A stretch of 64,000 bases of DNA from Planococcus maritimus. Its GTDB lineage: Bacteria; Bacillota; Bacilli; Bacillales_A; Planococcaceae. The number at the start of each line of letters is the position of its first letter. Within the stretch, counting starts at the first letter, position 1. The translations under genes were made by a program, and so were the position numbers. The stretch is from the NCBI RefSeq assembly GCF_001687625.2, contig NZ_CP016538.2, forward strand, positions 3,068,501 to 3,132,500, written 5' to 3'. This document shows positions 44,126 through 52,748 of the stretch, piece by piece. The notes below the pieces were generated by a model that saw only the letters and a list, made by a program, of their open reading frames with translations, had not been told where the DNA came from and ran no database searches.

Positions 44126-45306
44126 ATGCTTATGCACAAATGGATTATTATCGGCGGCGGCATTCAAGGAACGACGCTGGCCACTTTTTTACGGAAGCAA
44201 AAAGGCGTGACGCCTGAAGAAATGGCAATCATCGATCCTCACAAGGAACCGCTATCTGAATGGAAACGCTGCACCGAAGCCATCTCCATGCCATTCTTGC
44301 GTTCGCCTTTTGTCCATCATCTCGATGTGGATCCCTTTTCGTTGAATCGTCACGCCAAGGCCAGCCCCTTTAGCGAAGACGCCTCATTTCTCGGCAGATT
44401 CAAACGTCCCTCTTTGTTGTTGTTTCATGAACATTGCGAGCATTTAGTACGCGAACAGGAAATCCGCCGCAGCTGGATCCAAGGACGCGTAGAGTCAGTC
44501 AAGCGCTTGGAGAATGGCTGGCAAATCCATTTGGAGAACGGGTCACTTGTTAGGGGAGCCAATGTCGTCCTGGCAATCGGCGCAGGTGAGCAGTTGCACT
44601 GGCCGGCGTGGGCCCAGCAATTACAGACAGAGTCACCCGGTTCGATCTTTCATGTATTCGACAAGGAACTGCCAAAGTTCGACGCTTCACAAGCCCCTTT
44701 ACAATTATCGGCGGCGGCATCACAGCGGTGCACTTGACTTTGAAGCTTCACAAGCAGTTTCCTGGGCAAGTGACCTTGTTAAAGCGCCACCCATTTCGCG
44801 TGCATGATTTTGATAGCGACCCAGGATGGCTTGGCCCCAAATACCAACAAGCTTTCCGCAAGACACGTTCTTATACGCAACGCCGAGAAATGATTGGACA
44901 CGCGCGCCGAAAAGGGTCGATACCTCGAGACTTGAATGCAAGAATGCGCAAGCAACTCCGGCAATTTCCGGAACTGGTCGCAGACGGCCATGTTTCTAGA
45001 GTCCAACGGCAACAGAATGTCACTTCACTAATCGATGAAAATGGGACACTGCTTCGCCAAACAGGCACTGTCATTCTAGCAACAGGTTTTCAAGCACAGT
45101 TGCCAGGACACGACTGGTTGTCGCCTGTTATCGAAGAGCAACGCTTAAAATGCGCCGAATGCGGCTATCCTGTCGTCACACAAACTTTGCAATGGGGCCC
45201 TGGGCTGTACGTGATGGGGCCGCTTGCAGAACTGGAAGTCGGGCCGATCGCACGCAATATTTCCGGCGCGCGCGAAGCCGCTTCACGCATTCTCCAAGTA
45301 CATTAA
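44126..45306 (+). pseudogene. FAD/NAD(P)-binding oxidoreductase-like gene split by a -1 frame change at about 44699
   Basis: Two frames together make one protein of about 393 residues. The first (44126-44737) has a FAD-binding WIIIGGGIQGTTLATFL and a flavoprotein core; the second takes over at about 44695-44702 with FTIIGGGITAVHLTLKLH, the NAD(P)-binding Rossmann motif, and runs to ARNISGAREAASRIL at 45306. The overall order resembles FAD/NAD(P)-binding proteins of the lysine-N-monooxygenase-like class. Exactly at the junction lies C-CCT-TTA (44695-44701), a perfect X-XXY-YYZ slippery heptamer in the zero frame. Loss of one C in a C run is the simple alternative. Everything else is intact, including a ribosome binding site, a Zur box and a terminator. 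Function unknown. Confidence 0.7.
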
Positions 45307-45332
45307 AAACCCTGCCATTACGACAGGGTTTT
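45305..45332. terminator. Bidirectional terminator
   Basis: AAAACCCTG/CAGGGTTTT hairpin with T/A runs on both sides, between the flavoprotein and uvrX genes. Confidence 0.88.
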
Positions 45333-45348
45333 CTCCGTTCCAAGAGTA

Positions 45349-46605
45349 TTATTTCTTATGCCCACCGATCAGTTTTGTCCGGTCAATCGCTGTCCCTGCC
45401 TCTGTTCCAGATACTCCCCGGTAAATCGCGGTCGGACCGTGTTTGCGCTTGATTGCATCCATCGCCGCGCCCAGGCGACGCCTTTGCCATTTATCCGCTT
45501 CGAACAAGCTCAGCTGCATCGAGGTTTCGTCTTCCAGATTGGTGAGGGACAACGAAATTTGCCGAACCGGCTGGCCGGTGTAAAATTCTCGGAACAGCTC
45601 TTTGCATACGGCGTAGATTTTCAAGGTGTCGTTGGTTGCTTCTTCGATGGAGCGTGAGCGTGAGAACCCGCCGCCGTATGACGTTTTGCTGTAGCTCATA
45701 CCAAGATGGATCGTGCGGCCGGCCATGCGCGCTTCTCTGGTGCGCATCGCGACGTCTTCGCACATCTCGAGCACAATCGTTAGAATGTCTTCTCGCGTTT
45801 CATAATCGCGGTAAAGAATCTGGCCTTTCCCGAAGCTTTTCTGCCCTTCGATGAGCAAAGAGCCGAGTTCTGAATAGTCGATACCGCGGGCGTGCTGGTG
45901 CAATTGATGGCCCATGATGCCAAAACGGTCTTCCAGCCGTTTAACATCGGCTCGCGCCAGGTCACCTACAGTGAAGATGCCCATATTGTTCAAATTACGT
46001 TCCATTTTGCTGCCGATGCCCCACATTTTGCTGAGCGGGGAAACCGGCCATAGTTTTCTCGGCACGTCTTTCATCGTCCAATGCGCGAGCCCTTTCTTCT
46101 TGCCTTCCAAATCAAGCGCAAGTTTTGCCAGCAGCATATTCGGCCCGATACCGACCGCTGAAGGCAGGCCGAACTGGCTCATGATGGAGTCCTGCATGTC
46201 GATCGCGGCTTTTTCCGGAGTGCCGTATAAATGAACAATACCCGACAAATCGATAAAGCTCTCATCGACGCTATAGACATGGATGTCTTCTTTTGGGACG
46301 TACTGGGCGAACAACTCTGTAATCGCCATTGAGATCTCCAAGTAAAACTGCATTCTCGGCTCAATGAGCAGGATATCGGGATGGTCTGGAATTTCGAACA
46401 GCCTCGTACCCGTTCTGACACCAAAGCGTTTTTTCATTTCTGGAGAGGCTGCGAGCACGACACTGCCTTTTCGTTCCTGATTGCTGACGATGGCAATGCA
46501 GGCTTCCATGGGATCGAGGCCATGTTCGACCGCTGAACAGCTTGCGTAAAAGCTGCGCATATCGATGCAAGCGATGTAGCGGGGCTTTCCTGATTGTTTT
46601 GCCAT
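45349..46605 (-). CDS. uvrX: Y-family DNA polymerase, UvrX/YqjW type
   Basis: 418 residues. Catalytic IACIDMRSFYASCSA (first Asp) and YSVDESFIDLSG (Asp-Glu pair), HhH region (LSKMWGIGSKMERNLNNMGI), and little-finger domain. The Met after the first Asp and overall length match the Bacillus YqjW/UvrX subgroup rather than DinB. Translesion synthesis. No canonical beta-clamp motif (QLSLF-like) other than MQLSLFEADK near the C-terminus, which does fit one. A LexA box lies directly upstream, so it is SOS-induced. Confidence 0.93.
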   Translation of the reverse strand: MAKQSGKPRYIACIDMRSFYASCSAVEHGLDPMEACIAIVSNQERKGSVVLAASPEMKKRFGVRTGTRLFEIPDHPDILLIEPRMQFYLEISMAITELFAQYVPKEDIHVYSVDESFIDLSGIVHLYGTPEKAAIDMQDSIMSQFGLPSAVGIGPNMLLAKLALDLEGKKKGLAHWTMKDVPRKLWPVSPLSKMWGIGSKMERNLNNMGIFTVGDLARADVKRLEDRFGIMGHQLHQHARGIDYSELGSLLIEGQKSFGKGQILYRDYETREDILTIVLEMCEDVAMRTREARMAGRTIHLGMSYSKTSYGGGFSRSRSIEEATNDTLKIYAVCKELFREFYTGQPVRQISLSLTNLEDETSMQLSLFEADKWQRRRLGAAMDAIKRKHGPTAIYRGVSGTEAGTAIDRTKLIGGHKK

Positions 46606-46621
46606 GTCGCCACTCCATAAA

Positions 46622-46633
46622 GAACATTTGTTC
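46622..46633 (-). promoter_or_regulatory. LexA (DinR) SOS box of uvrX
   Basis: GAAC-ATTT-GTTC, matching the Gram-positive core GAAC-N4-GTTC, 17 bp upstream of the uvrX start. Confidence 0.88.
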
Positions 46634-46730
46634 TTATTTTATGTGAAAAGCGGAAAAGCGGCAAGAGCATCACAGAAAAATTTAAGAAAGACTTGGCCGC
46701 AAGTGTACGACACTTATTGCCAGCCACTCA

Positions 46731-46763
46731 AAAAACCCAACTCCTTGTCAGGAATTGGGCTTT
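46731..46763 (-). terminator. Terminator after the TetR pseudogene
   Basis: CCCAAtTCCT/AGGAgTTGGG hairpin with TTTTTT on the minus strand. Confidence 0.75.
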
Positions 46764-46793
46764 CGTATTTATCGATAGGTGTGTATCGAGAGT

Positions 46794-47400
46794 TTAGGAG
46801 TGTGCGATTCCTTTCTCCAATAACGCAATAAGTTTTTCCGACTTTTCGACAATCGATTCGCTGATGTCCGCCTCAGACTCTTCACCATATCCAGTTGCAA
46901 GGCTCGTCGTCAGCTGATAAATACATTCAGCTATATACGATGCATCCAAGTCCGGAGCAAGCTCCCCTGAAGCGATGCCGTCGAGGAGCAGCTCTTCGTA
47001 CAGGCTTACCATATTGGGCCGATCTTCTCCCAACATAGCTTGCATCAGCTCGGTATTTGCATAAAAACTCTTGGCGATTTTTTCGTATAGAGGGTGATGC
47101 GCCGCAAACAAAGCTCCTGCCTTTATAAATTCCCGCAAGCTATCAAAAAAGGAGCTGACTCCCTATTGAACAAAGGAGCCATATACAGCTGCTTTTGTTT
47201 CTTAATCGTCGACAGTAGGTAAAGTATACATCTTCTTTGTCCTCAAAATAATCGTAAAAGCTGCTTCTCGGAACGCCGGCGCCTTTATAATGGCGCTATT
47301 TTAACTTCTTCAAATGTTGCTTTCGCAAATTCCTGCATAGCGGCGGCTATTAAACGATCTTGTTTTTGCTCTGTCAATTTGAAAACGTTGATTTTGGCAT
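46794..47400 (-). pseudogene. Decayed TetR-family regulator
   Basis: The C-terminal 114 residues (47138-46794) are an intact TetR ligand-domain fragment (FIKAGALFAAHHPLYEKIAKSF). Upstream the N-terminal HTH is present but spread over frames: ATG 47400 reads MPKSTFSN then stop; FKLTEQKQDRLIAAAMQEFAK follows in another frame, and GVPRSSFYDYFEDKEDVYF in a third. At least three frame breaks, so it cannot encode a normal regulator. Begins four bases after the stop of the glycosyltransferase pseudogene, with its ribosome binding site AGGAG inside that gene. Confidence 0.85.
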
Positions 47401-47404
47401 TTCT

Positions 47405-48664
47405 TCACTCCTGCTTATGGTCGTCTAGTATATCTTGGATATAATCCGCCCGCTTGTTGCAACCCATTTTCCAATTGAATTTCTTTCTGTATCTGCTCTG
47501 CCCGTTGATCCGCTCTTTGTTTTCAGTTGTTCCAAGGCGAGAACTAAATCGGACACCTTTAGATTTTTCTCCGCAGCGGCTTTACCGAATAGCCCTTTTT
47601 GTACAGACGACTAGCCAGAATGGCTGGTCGGCGTAAATGGCAGGATCAGCTGCGGCACCCGCTGAGCAAGGCTTCCGCCGTTGTCCCCACGCCGCCATGG
47701 TGGACAATGCCGGCCGCTCGCTTGAATAGCAATCGATGGGGTGCCTGATCGACAGCGAGTATCTGGTCATCTGGATCGAACACCATCCCGCTTGTCCCGA
47801 TTAATACAATGGCCCGGTTCTCTGTCTCTTTGATCGCCTGAATCAACTTTTGTTGAAAATCGTGCGGATCTGTTAAAGGCATGGAACTAAACGAAATGAC
47901 GATAGGCTTTTTCCCTGCGCTTAAATTCTTCAATTTCTTCAGATAGCGTTGCGCGTCCTAAATCCATGAAAAAAACCGGATAAAAAAACACGCTGATTCC
48001 AGCTGTCCACTTCCTTAAACAGAAATGGGCTGAGAGGGTAAAGAATCGGAATGGAGGAACCATCCACTTCATACGTATACCGGCCTGCTTTTCTTTTTGG
48101 CAATTTCAATGTTTTTTCCCGAAAGTCATTGATTTGCTTTATGAAAGGCCGTTCGCTTAACATCACTACTTTATAAGACCATTTGTTCAATAACGGACCG
48201 AAGTTTTTATTCGGGGAGATCGTGAAGTTTGGAAATTCCGTTATCGGATACATGATGGGAACAGGCGGCAAGCAGAGTGAGGAAATGTTTTGCTGAACAG
48301 CTATATCGACGGCACCCAGGGCTTTCGGATGATAGATGATTAACGCTGCCCCTTGCGAAGCTGCGTGGAAATCATCCATGCTTTTCCTATATGCCGGGGT
48401 AATCACTCGTTTGGAGAATTTGAACATTTCAATGAGTTTAAAATTCCCTCCGTTAAAGACCTTGCTTCCTTCCTCACTCTCCATAATGGCCATTAAATCA
48501 GCTGATGCGGGGTGAAAAGCAATTCCGTTGCCTTCTATGAATTGTTTAAAGCTGGCGCCAGTGCAAATCGTTACTTCATGGTTTCTTTTTATCAGTTTTT
48601 TGCCCAGCGCAACAAACGGTTGCACATCTCCTCTGCTGCCTAAAGTCAACATTGTGATCTTCAT
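47405..48664 (-). pseudogene. Decayed UDP-glucosyltransferase (GT1, macrolide-glycosyltransferase-like)
   Basis: The N-terminal half is open from ATG 48664 (MKITMLTLGSRGDVQPFVALG, the classic GT1/MGT start) to about 47940. The C-terminal half continues in shifted frames: RREKAYRHFV, GKKPIVISFSSMPLTDP, then RAAGIVHHGGVGTTAEALLSG (the donor-binding HHGGxGT motif), then broken frames with DQPFW and a final DYIQDILDDHKQE ending at TGA 47405-47407. At least four indels. The intact gene would have been about 420 residues. The ribosome binding region and an upstream operator-like palindrome survive, so decay looks recent. Confidence 0.88.
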
Positions 48665-48694
48665 TTCCCCACCACCTTCCCTTTTCGAACTCCA

Positions 48695-48713
48695 CCGACG
48701 ACAGTGTCGTCGG
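48695..48713 (-). promoter_or_regulatory. Palindromic operator upstream of the glucosyltransferase pseudogene
   Basis: CCGACGAC-AGT-GTCGTCGG, perfect eight-base arms, 31 bp before the start. Probably the site of the TetR protein encoded by the decayed downstream gene. Confidence 0.6.
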
Positions 48714-48781
48714 AATAACTCGATTATCTGTGGCTCTTGCTTTTTTGTCAAGATTTGCTTTGCGGCTCTGTTTTTGCGCAG

Positions 48782-48814
48782 CAAAACAGGCTTTCCTGCT
48801 AAAGGAAAGCCTGT
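48782..48814 (-). terminator. Terminator of the L12-like/FusB-like operon
   Basis: ACAGGCTTTCC-N7-GGAAAGCCTGT with TTTTG on the minus strand, six bases below the stop. Confidence 0.88.
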
Positions 48815-48819
48815 CCATT

Positions 48820-49119
48820 TCAATGATTCTCTTTTAATCCGTCAATATACTGTTTCGCTTCAAGAAGAGAATAGCCAAATGCGACACGTGCCGCTTTTAC
48901 GGCACGAATTTCCTCGCCCTCTGCGATTAAACGACGCAGTTCCTCATTGATTGCCGGCTCTTCCAACGTCACTTCCGCTTCCAATTGCTCCATGCGTTTT
49001 GACATATGCTTTATGCGCACCTCCAATGCCTGAATCTGTTGATTAAGCACCACATATACGACCCAAACAGCGACAAAGGCTAAGCCGACGAGCCACATTG
49101 ATTCCATGTTTCCCGTCAT
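48820..49119 (-). CDS. Membrane-anchored protein with ribosomal L7/L12 C-terminal-like domain
   Basis: 99 residues: N-terminal transmembrane helix (MWLVGLAFVAVWVVYVVLN), a coiled coil (QIQALEVRIKHMSKRMEQLEAE), then INEELRRLIAEGEEIRAVKAARVAFGYSLLEAKQYIDGLK. The last part follows the L12-CTD pattern (KAxRxxxGxxLxEAKxxI), the surface that in L12 recruits translational GTPases. Starts on the base after the stop of the FusB-like gene, so the two are co-translated. Molecular role unknown; several small Bacillales proteins carry this domain. Confidence 0.75.
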   Translation of the reverse strand: MTGNMESMWLVGLAFVAVWVVYVVLNQQIQALEVRIKHMSKRMEQLEAEVTLEEPAINEELRRLIAEGEEIRAVKAARVAFGYSLLEAKQYIDGLKENH

Positions 49120-49800
49120 TTAGCGTTCCAGCCGATCCAGAAATTTCTCGAGCCGGTCAACGCTTGTCAAGCGTGCATTGCAAGCCGCTTCATCCGCACA
49201 GATATACTGGCCGTGCTTGACGTAGCTATCGAGACTCGCCCCTTTGGTCTTGGCCATAAACAAACCGACCGAGCTGTGTTTGTGGCAAATCATGCAGACT
49301 CCTTGCTTGCGGCTCGCGCCGAATTGGCCACTCACTGCCTGGAGACGGCCGTTTCGTTCAGCCACCAAAAAGCGGTTGGTGTTCTCCTGCCAGGACAAAT
49401 ACGACAACGAGTGGAAATCGATGGCTTGGAGTTTTGGCCCTTTCAACCTTTTTGCTTTCGGAAACAGGCGTTTCAAGTTATCGAGATTAATGGTTGGAAA
49501 AGGAATCAAATAAGGGCGCAGACCAGACAGAAACTCTTCTGCAGCGTGAGTATCTTTTACGGACGTTAATGGACGCAATACGTTTTTCTGCTCTTCTGTC
49601 AGCGCCGGGAACATGGCGAATACTTTTTCATGGCTCAAATGGCGCAACACACTCAGCACTTCCGCATCGTTAGCTGTGGCATGCGCCGTCACCAGCGCCA
49701 AAGCCTGCTCTTTGATGAAATTATATTGATGGTTTCGGATAAACGCCTCGGGTTGGCCTGAAACATTTGTCCGGTCCGTCGATTCTTTGATGATGGTCAT
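49120..49800 (-). CDS. FusB-family EF-G-binding protein
   Basis: 226 residues. N-terminal helical bundle (AFIRNHQYNFIKEQALALV) and C-terminal treble-clef zinc finger with CMICHKHSSVGLFMAKTKG ... YICADEAACNARL (four Cys ligands). This layout is that of FusB/FusC and of the chromosomal FBP family that binds EF-G on stalled ribosomes and helps release it; acquired FusB confers fusidic acid resistance. Chromosomal forms need not. Start ATG 49800 after GAGGAGG; the longer frame lacks support. Followed at once by the L12-CTD-like gene. Confidence 0.87.
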   Translation of the reverse strand: MTIIKESTDRTNVSGQPEAFIRNHQYNFIKEQALALVTAHATANDAEVLSVLRHLSHEKVFAMFPALTEEQKNVLRPLTSVKDTHAAEEFLSGLRPYLIPFPTINLDNLKRLFPKAKRLKGPKLQAIDFHSLSYLSWQENTNRFLVAERNGRLQAVSGQFGASRKQGVCMICHKHSSVGLFMAKTKGASLDSYVKHGQYICADEAACNARLTSVDRLEKFLDRLER

Positions 49801-49894
49801 CGTTAGCCTCCTCAGAAGGTATGACTTTTCTGTGATTCTACCATATTTTGCCCGTAATCGCAGAACAGGCACCCTGAAGTTAGGATGCCTGCCT

Positions 49895-50434
49895 TTAAGC
49901 TATGAAAATCCCTGTGATTGCCCCGTAAAGCAGCGCCAAAGTAATGACCAATGCCGGATGAAGCTTCCATTTTTCGAGCATCAAATAGCTTGCCACCATC
50001 AGGATTGCCGTTTGGATGCCGCCGAGCGACGCTTCTGAAGTGACAATGAAGTCGAGCGTCATGACGCCGATTAAGACAGCGATGACGGGCTTGACGACTT
50101 TTGAAATGTTCTTCACTTCACGTGAATCTTTGTATTTAAAGAGAATCGCCATCAGCGCAATCATCAAGATCAACGAAGGGGCAACTGCACCGAACAAGCC
50201 AACTGCTGCGCCGAGCACGCCGCCTTCAGCATAGCCGATATAGCCCGCCATTTTCGTCGCAATGGGACCTGGAAGCGAGTTGCCAAGTGCCAGCACTTCG
50301 CTGAACTCCTGGGTATCCATCCAACCGTAGCGGCCGACCACTTCCTTTTCGACTAATGGAATCGAAGCTGGCCCCCCGCCGTAGCCGAGAATCCCAGGAA
50401 TGAAAAATGCCAGGAAAATTTGCCAGTAGATCAT
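49895..50434 (-). CDS. chrA: Chromate transporter family half-protein (YwrA/YwrB-like)
   Basis: 179 residues, five or six transmembrane helices. Family motif FFIPGILGYGGGPASIPLVEKEVV, and GNSLPGPIATKMAGYIGY. Short-chain CHR proteins work as pairs of half-size proteins in opposite topology. Overlaps its partner by four bases (ATGA). Substrate in Bacillus is chromate or an unproven anion. Confidence 0.9.
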   Translation of the reverse strand: MIYWQIFLAFFIPGILGYGGGPASIPLVEKEVVGRYGWMDTQEFSEVLALGNSLPGPIATKMAGYIGYAEGGVLGAAVGLFGAVAPSLILMIALMAILFKYKDSREVKNISKVVKPVIAVLIGVMTLDFIVTSEASLGGIQTAILMVASYLMLEKWKLHPALVITLALLYGAITGIFIA

Positions 50435-51000
50435 GTTTTCTTCACCGTCCTTTTAATGAAAGGCACGAGGACCATTAGAATCAGACCGGCGATAAGAAAG
50501 GCCGGGTGAATGCCAAGCACTTCAAGTAAAACGACGGAGACAAGAATCAATAGGATGGCCCTACTCCAGCCGAGCGCCTTTTCAGATTGGCGGACGAAAT
50601 TCCAGGTCAAGACACCGAGCATGACGGCAACGACCGGAACGACCGCGCTCGACATATTGGCGACCCATGGCACGTCTTTGTAGTTTTGCAGGATGCCGAG
50701 CAGGAGAATCATTAAAACAACAGTCGGGACGATAGAGGCAACAAGCGCGATCAAGCACCCGCGAAGCCCCGCTACTCGGTAGCCGATATAGCCGGCGAGT
50801 TTTGTCGCAATCGGCCCGGGCATCGTGTTCGATAAGGCGATCGTGTCACCATATTCCTCGTCCGTCAACCAGCCGTAGCGATCCACGACATCACGCTGCA
50901 TGATCGGAATGACTGCCGGGCCGCCGCCAAAGCCGAGCATGCCGGCGCGGAAAAAGGCCATGGCGAGATCGGTCGATTTGACGCCTTGTTCTGTTACCAA
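50431..51000 (-). CDS. chrA: Chromate transporter family half-protein, first of pair
   Basis: 189 residues if started at TTG 51000. FFRAGMLGFGGGPAVIPIMQRDVV and SNTMPGPIATKLAGYIGY mirror the partner protein, so these are paired half-transporters. No ATG lies before the conserved motif except 50961, which would remove part of helix 1. TTG 51000 overlaps the ggt stop, with GGAG ten bases upstream, and gives a length like the partner's; this start is inference. The gene order ggt, chr, chr mirrors Bacillus ywrD, ywrB, ywrA. Confidence 0.85.
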   Translation of the reverse strand: MVTEQGVKSTDLAMAFFRAGMLGFGGGPAVIPIMQRDVVDRYGWLTDEEYGDTIALSNTMPGPIATKLAGYIGYRVAGLRGCLIALVASIVPTVVLMILLLGILQNYKDVPWVANMSSAVVPVVAVMLGVLTWNFVRQSEKALGWSRAILLILVSVVLLEVLGIHPAFLIAGLILMVLVPFIKRTVKKT

Positions 51001-52598
51001 ACAGCAATCGCTCCGTCCGTACGGGATTCCGTGCCGCCTGCAAGCACGCCGGTTTCTGGATTGCGCCAAATAATCTGACCGCGACCAAAGCTGCCCGGGT
51101 CCGCCATCACTTCCACTTGATGCCCTCTGCGTTGCAATTCCTGCGCTAAATAGTTCGGGAACTCCGCTTCGACGGTCACTTTTTTGCCGCCCATCCATTG
51201 CCAGCGCGGCATATCGAGCGCCGCTTGCGGATTCAGTAGGTAATCGAGCGTATTCACGACCACTTGAAAATGGCCTTGCGGCTGCATATAGCCTCCCATA
51301 ACGCCAAACGGCCCGACCGCTTCGCCCGCTTTTGTCAAAAACCCTGGAATGATTGTATGGAAAGTTCGCTTGCCTGGCTTCAAGGCATTTGGGTGGCTAT
51401 CATCAAGCGAGAAATCCGCTCCGCGGTTCTGCAACCCGATGCCCGTTCCTGGAATGACGATGCCGGAGCCAAAGCCCATGTAATTGCTTTGGATATAGGA
51501 AATCATATTGCCTTCCTCGTCGGCCGCTGCTAAGTAAACCGTGCCGCCTTTTGGCAGTTCGTACGCGACGGGGTCGACCGCTTCTGTGCCGATTTCTTTT
51601 GCGCGGCTCGCTGCATAGTCATCCGATAATAAATGTTCAGCCGTCACTGGCATATCCGTTTGTTCGGTGATGAAGGCCTGGCCATCCGTATAAGCCAGTT
51701 TCATCGATTCGATTTGCTGGTGCAGCGTGTTGCCATGTTGCCAGACGGGAGTGTCTAGTTGCTTGAAAATATTGAGCGCCATTTGCGCGACCATGCCTTG
51801 GCCGTTTGGCGGGATTTCCCACACCTCATGCCCTTTATAGCTCGTCGAAATGGGCTTAACCCATTCAGCCTTGTACGCGGCTAAATCTTGTTTTTTCAAG
51901 AAACCGCCGTGTTCAGTCATGAAGCTGTCGATTTTCTCTGCCAGCTCGCCTTCGTAAAAAGCTTTGGCATCGGTTTCGCCAATTTTTCGCAGCGTGTCGG
52001 CGTGGCCTGGAGACTTCCACATTTCACCAATTTCCGGCACACGGCCATCTGGCGCAAAAGTTTCAAACCATGCTTCGAATTCTTTAGCAGTGAAATTCTT
52101 GTTGAAGATGTCGTAAGCTTTTTTCCAATACTTGCCGAGAATCGGTGTCAACGGATAGCCTTCTTCCGCATAGCGAATGGCCGGTTCCAAAGTTTCCGCT
52201 AAGCTGAGCTTGCCGAAACGTTTCGACAACTCTGCCCAAGCAGCGGGAACACCTGGAACCGTAATTGGGACTAAGCCATGCGTCGGCATCTTGTCATGGC
52301 CTTTTGCTTTAACGGCTTCGATCGTCAGTTCCTGAGGCGAAGGACCGGATGCATTCAATCCGTGCAGTTCGCCTTTTACCCAGACGAGCGCGAACGCATC
52401 GCCGCCGATGCCATTTGAGGTCGGTTCTACAACGGTTAAGGTCGCTGCTGTCGCGATTGCGGCATCGATGGCGTTGCCGCCTTTTTTCAAAATTTCAAGA
52501 CCTGTTTGCGCGGCAAGCGGCTGTGAGGTTGCCACCATGCCTTTCTTACCGAAGACCGTATGGCGTTTCCCCGGGAAAGGGTGATTTGAATAATCCAA
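50994..52598 (-). CDS. ggt: Gamma-glutamyltransferase family protein (YwrD-like)
   Basis: 534 residues. Ntn-hydrolase that self-cleaves before a Thr; here LPKGGTVYLAAADEEGNMISYIQS gives a TVY in place of the usual TTH, as in YwrD-type proteins. Other signatures: GGNAIDAAIATAATLTVVEPTSNGIGGDAFALVW and VMGGYMQPQGHFQVV. No signal peptide at the N-terminus, so probably cytoplasmic, unlike secreted GGT. Hydrolyses or transfers gamma-glutamyl groups; substrate not certain. Heads the ggt-chr-chr operon; divergent from a LysR regulator. Confidence 0.9.
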   Translation of the reverse strand: MDYSNHPFPGKRHTVFGKKGMVATSQPLAAQTGLEILKKGGNAIDAAIATAATLTVVEPTSNGIGGDAFALVWVKGELHGLNASGPSPQELTIEAVKAKGHDKMPTHGLVPITVPGVPAAWAELSKRFGKLSLAETLEPAIRYAEEGYPLTPILGKYWKKAYDIFNKNFTAKEFEAWFETFAPDGRVPEIGEMWKSPGHADTLRKIGETDAKAFYEGELAEKIDSFMTEHGGFLKKQDLAAYKAEWVKPISTSYKGHEVWEIPPNGQGMVAQMALNIFKQLDTPVWQHGNTLHQQIESMKLAYTDGQAFITEQTDMPVTAEHLLSDDYAASRAKEIGTEAVDPVAYELPKGGTVYLAAADEEGNMISYIQSNYMGFGSGIVIPGTGIGLQNRGADFSLDDSHPNALKPGKRTFHTIIPGFLTKAGEAVGPFGVMGGYMQPQGHFQVVVNTLDYLLNPQAALDMPRWQWMGGKKVTVEAEFPNYLAQELQRRGHQVEVMADPGSFGRGQIIWRNPETGVLAGGTESRTDGAIAVW

Positions 52599-52748
52599 TG
52601 TGATTCCTCCTATTATGTATTGCTCAAGCGATTAAACTCTCGAGCAAGGTGAACTTTTTATATTATTCAAATTTTACGGGAGCCACTCAAATAAGTAAAA
52701 TTAAATATATTTAATAGTATAATGAGGAAAACTCAACGAGGTGAACAT

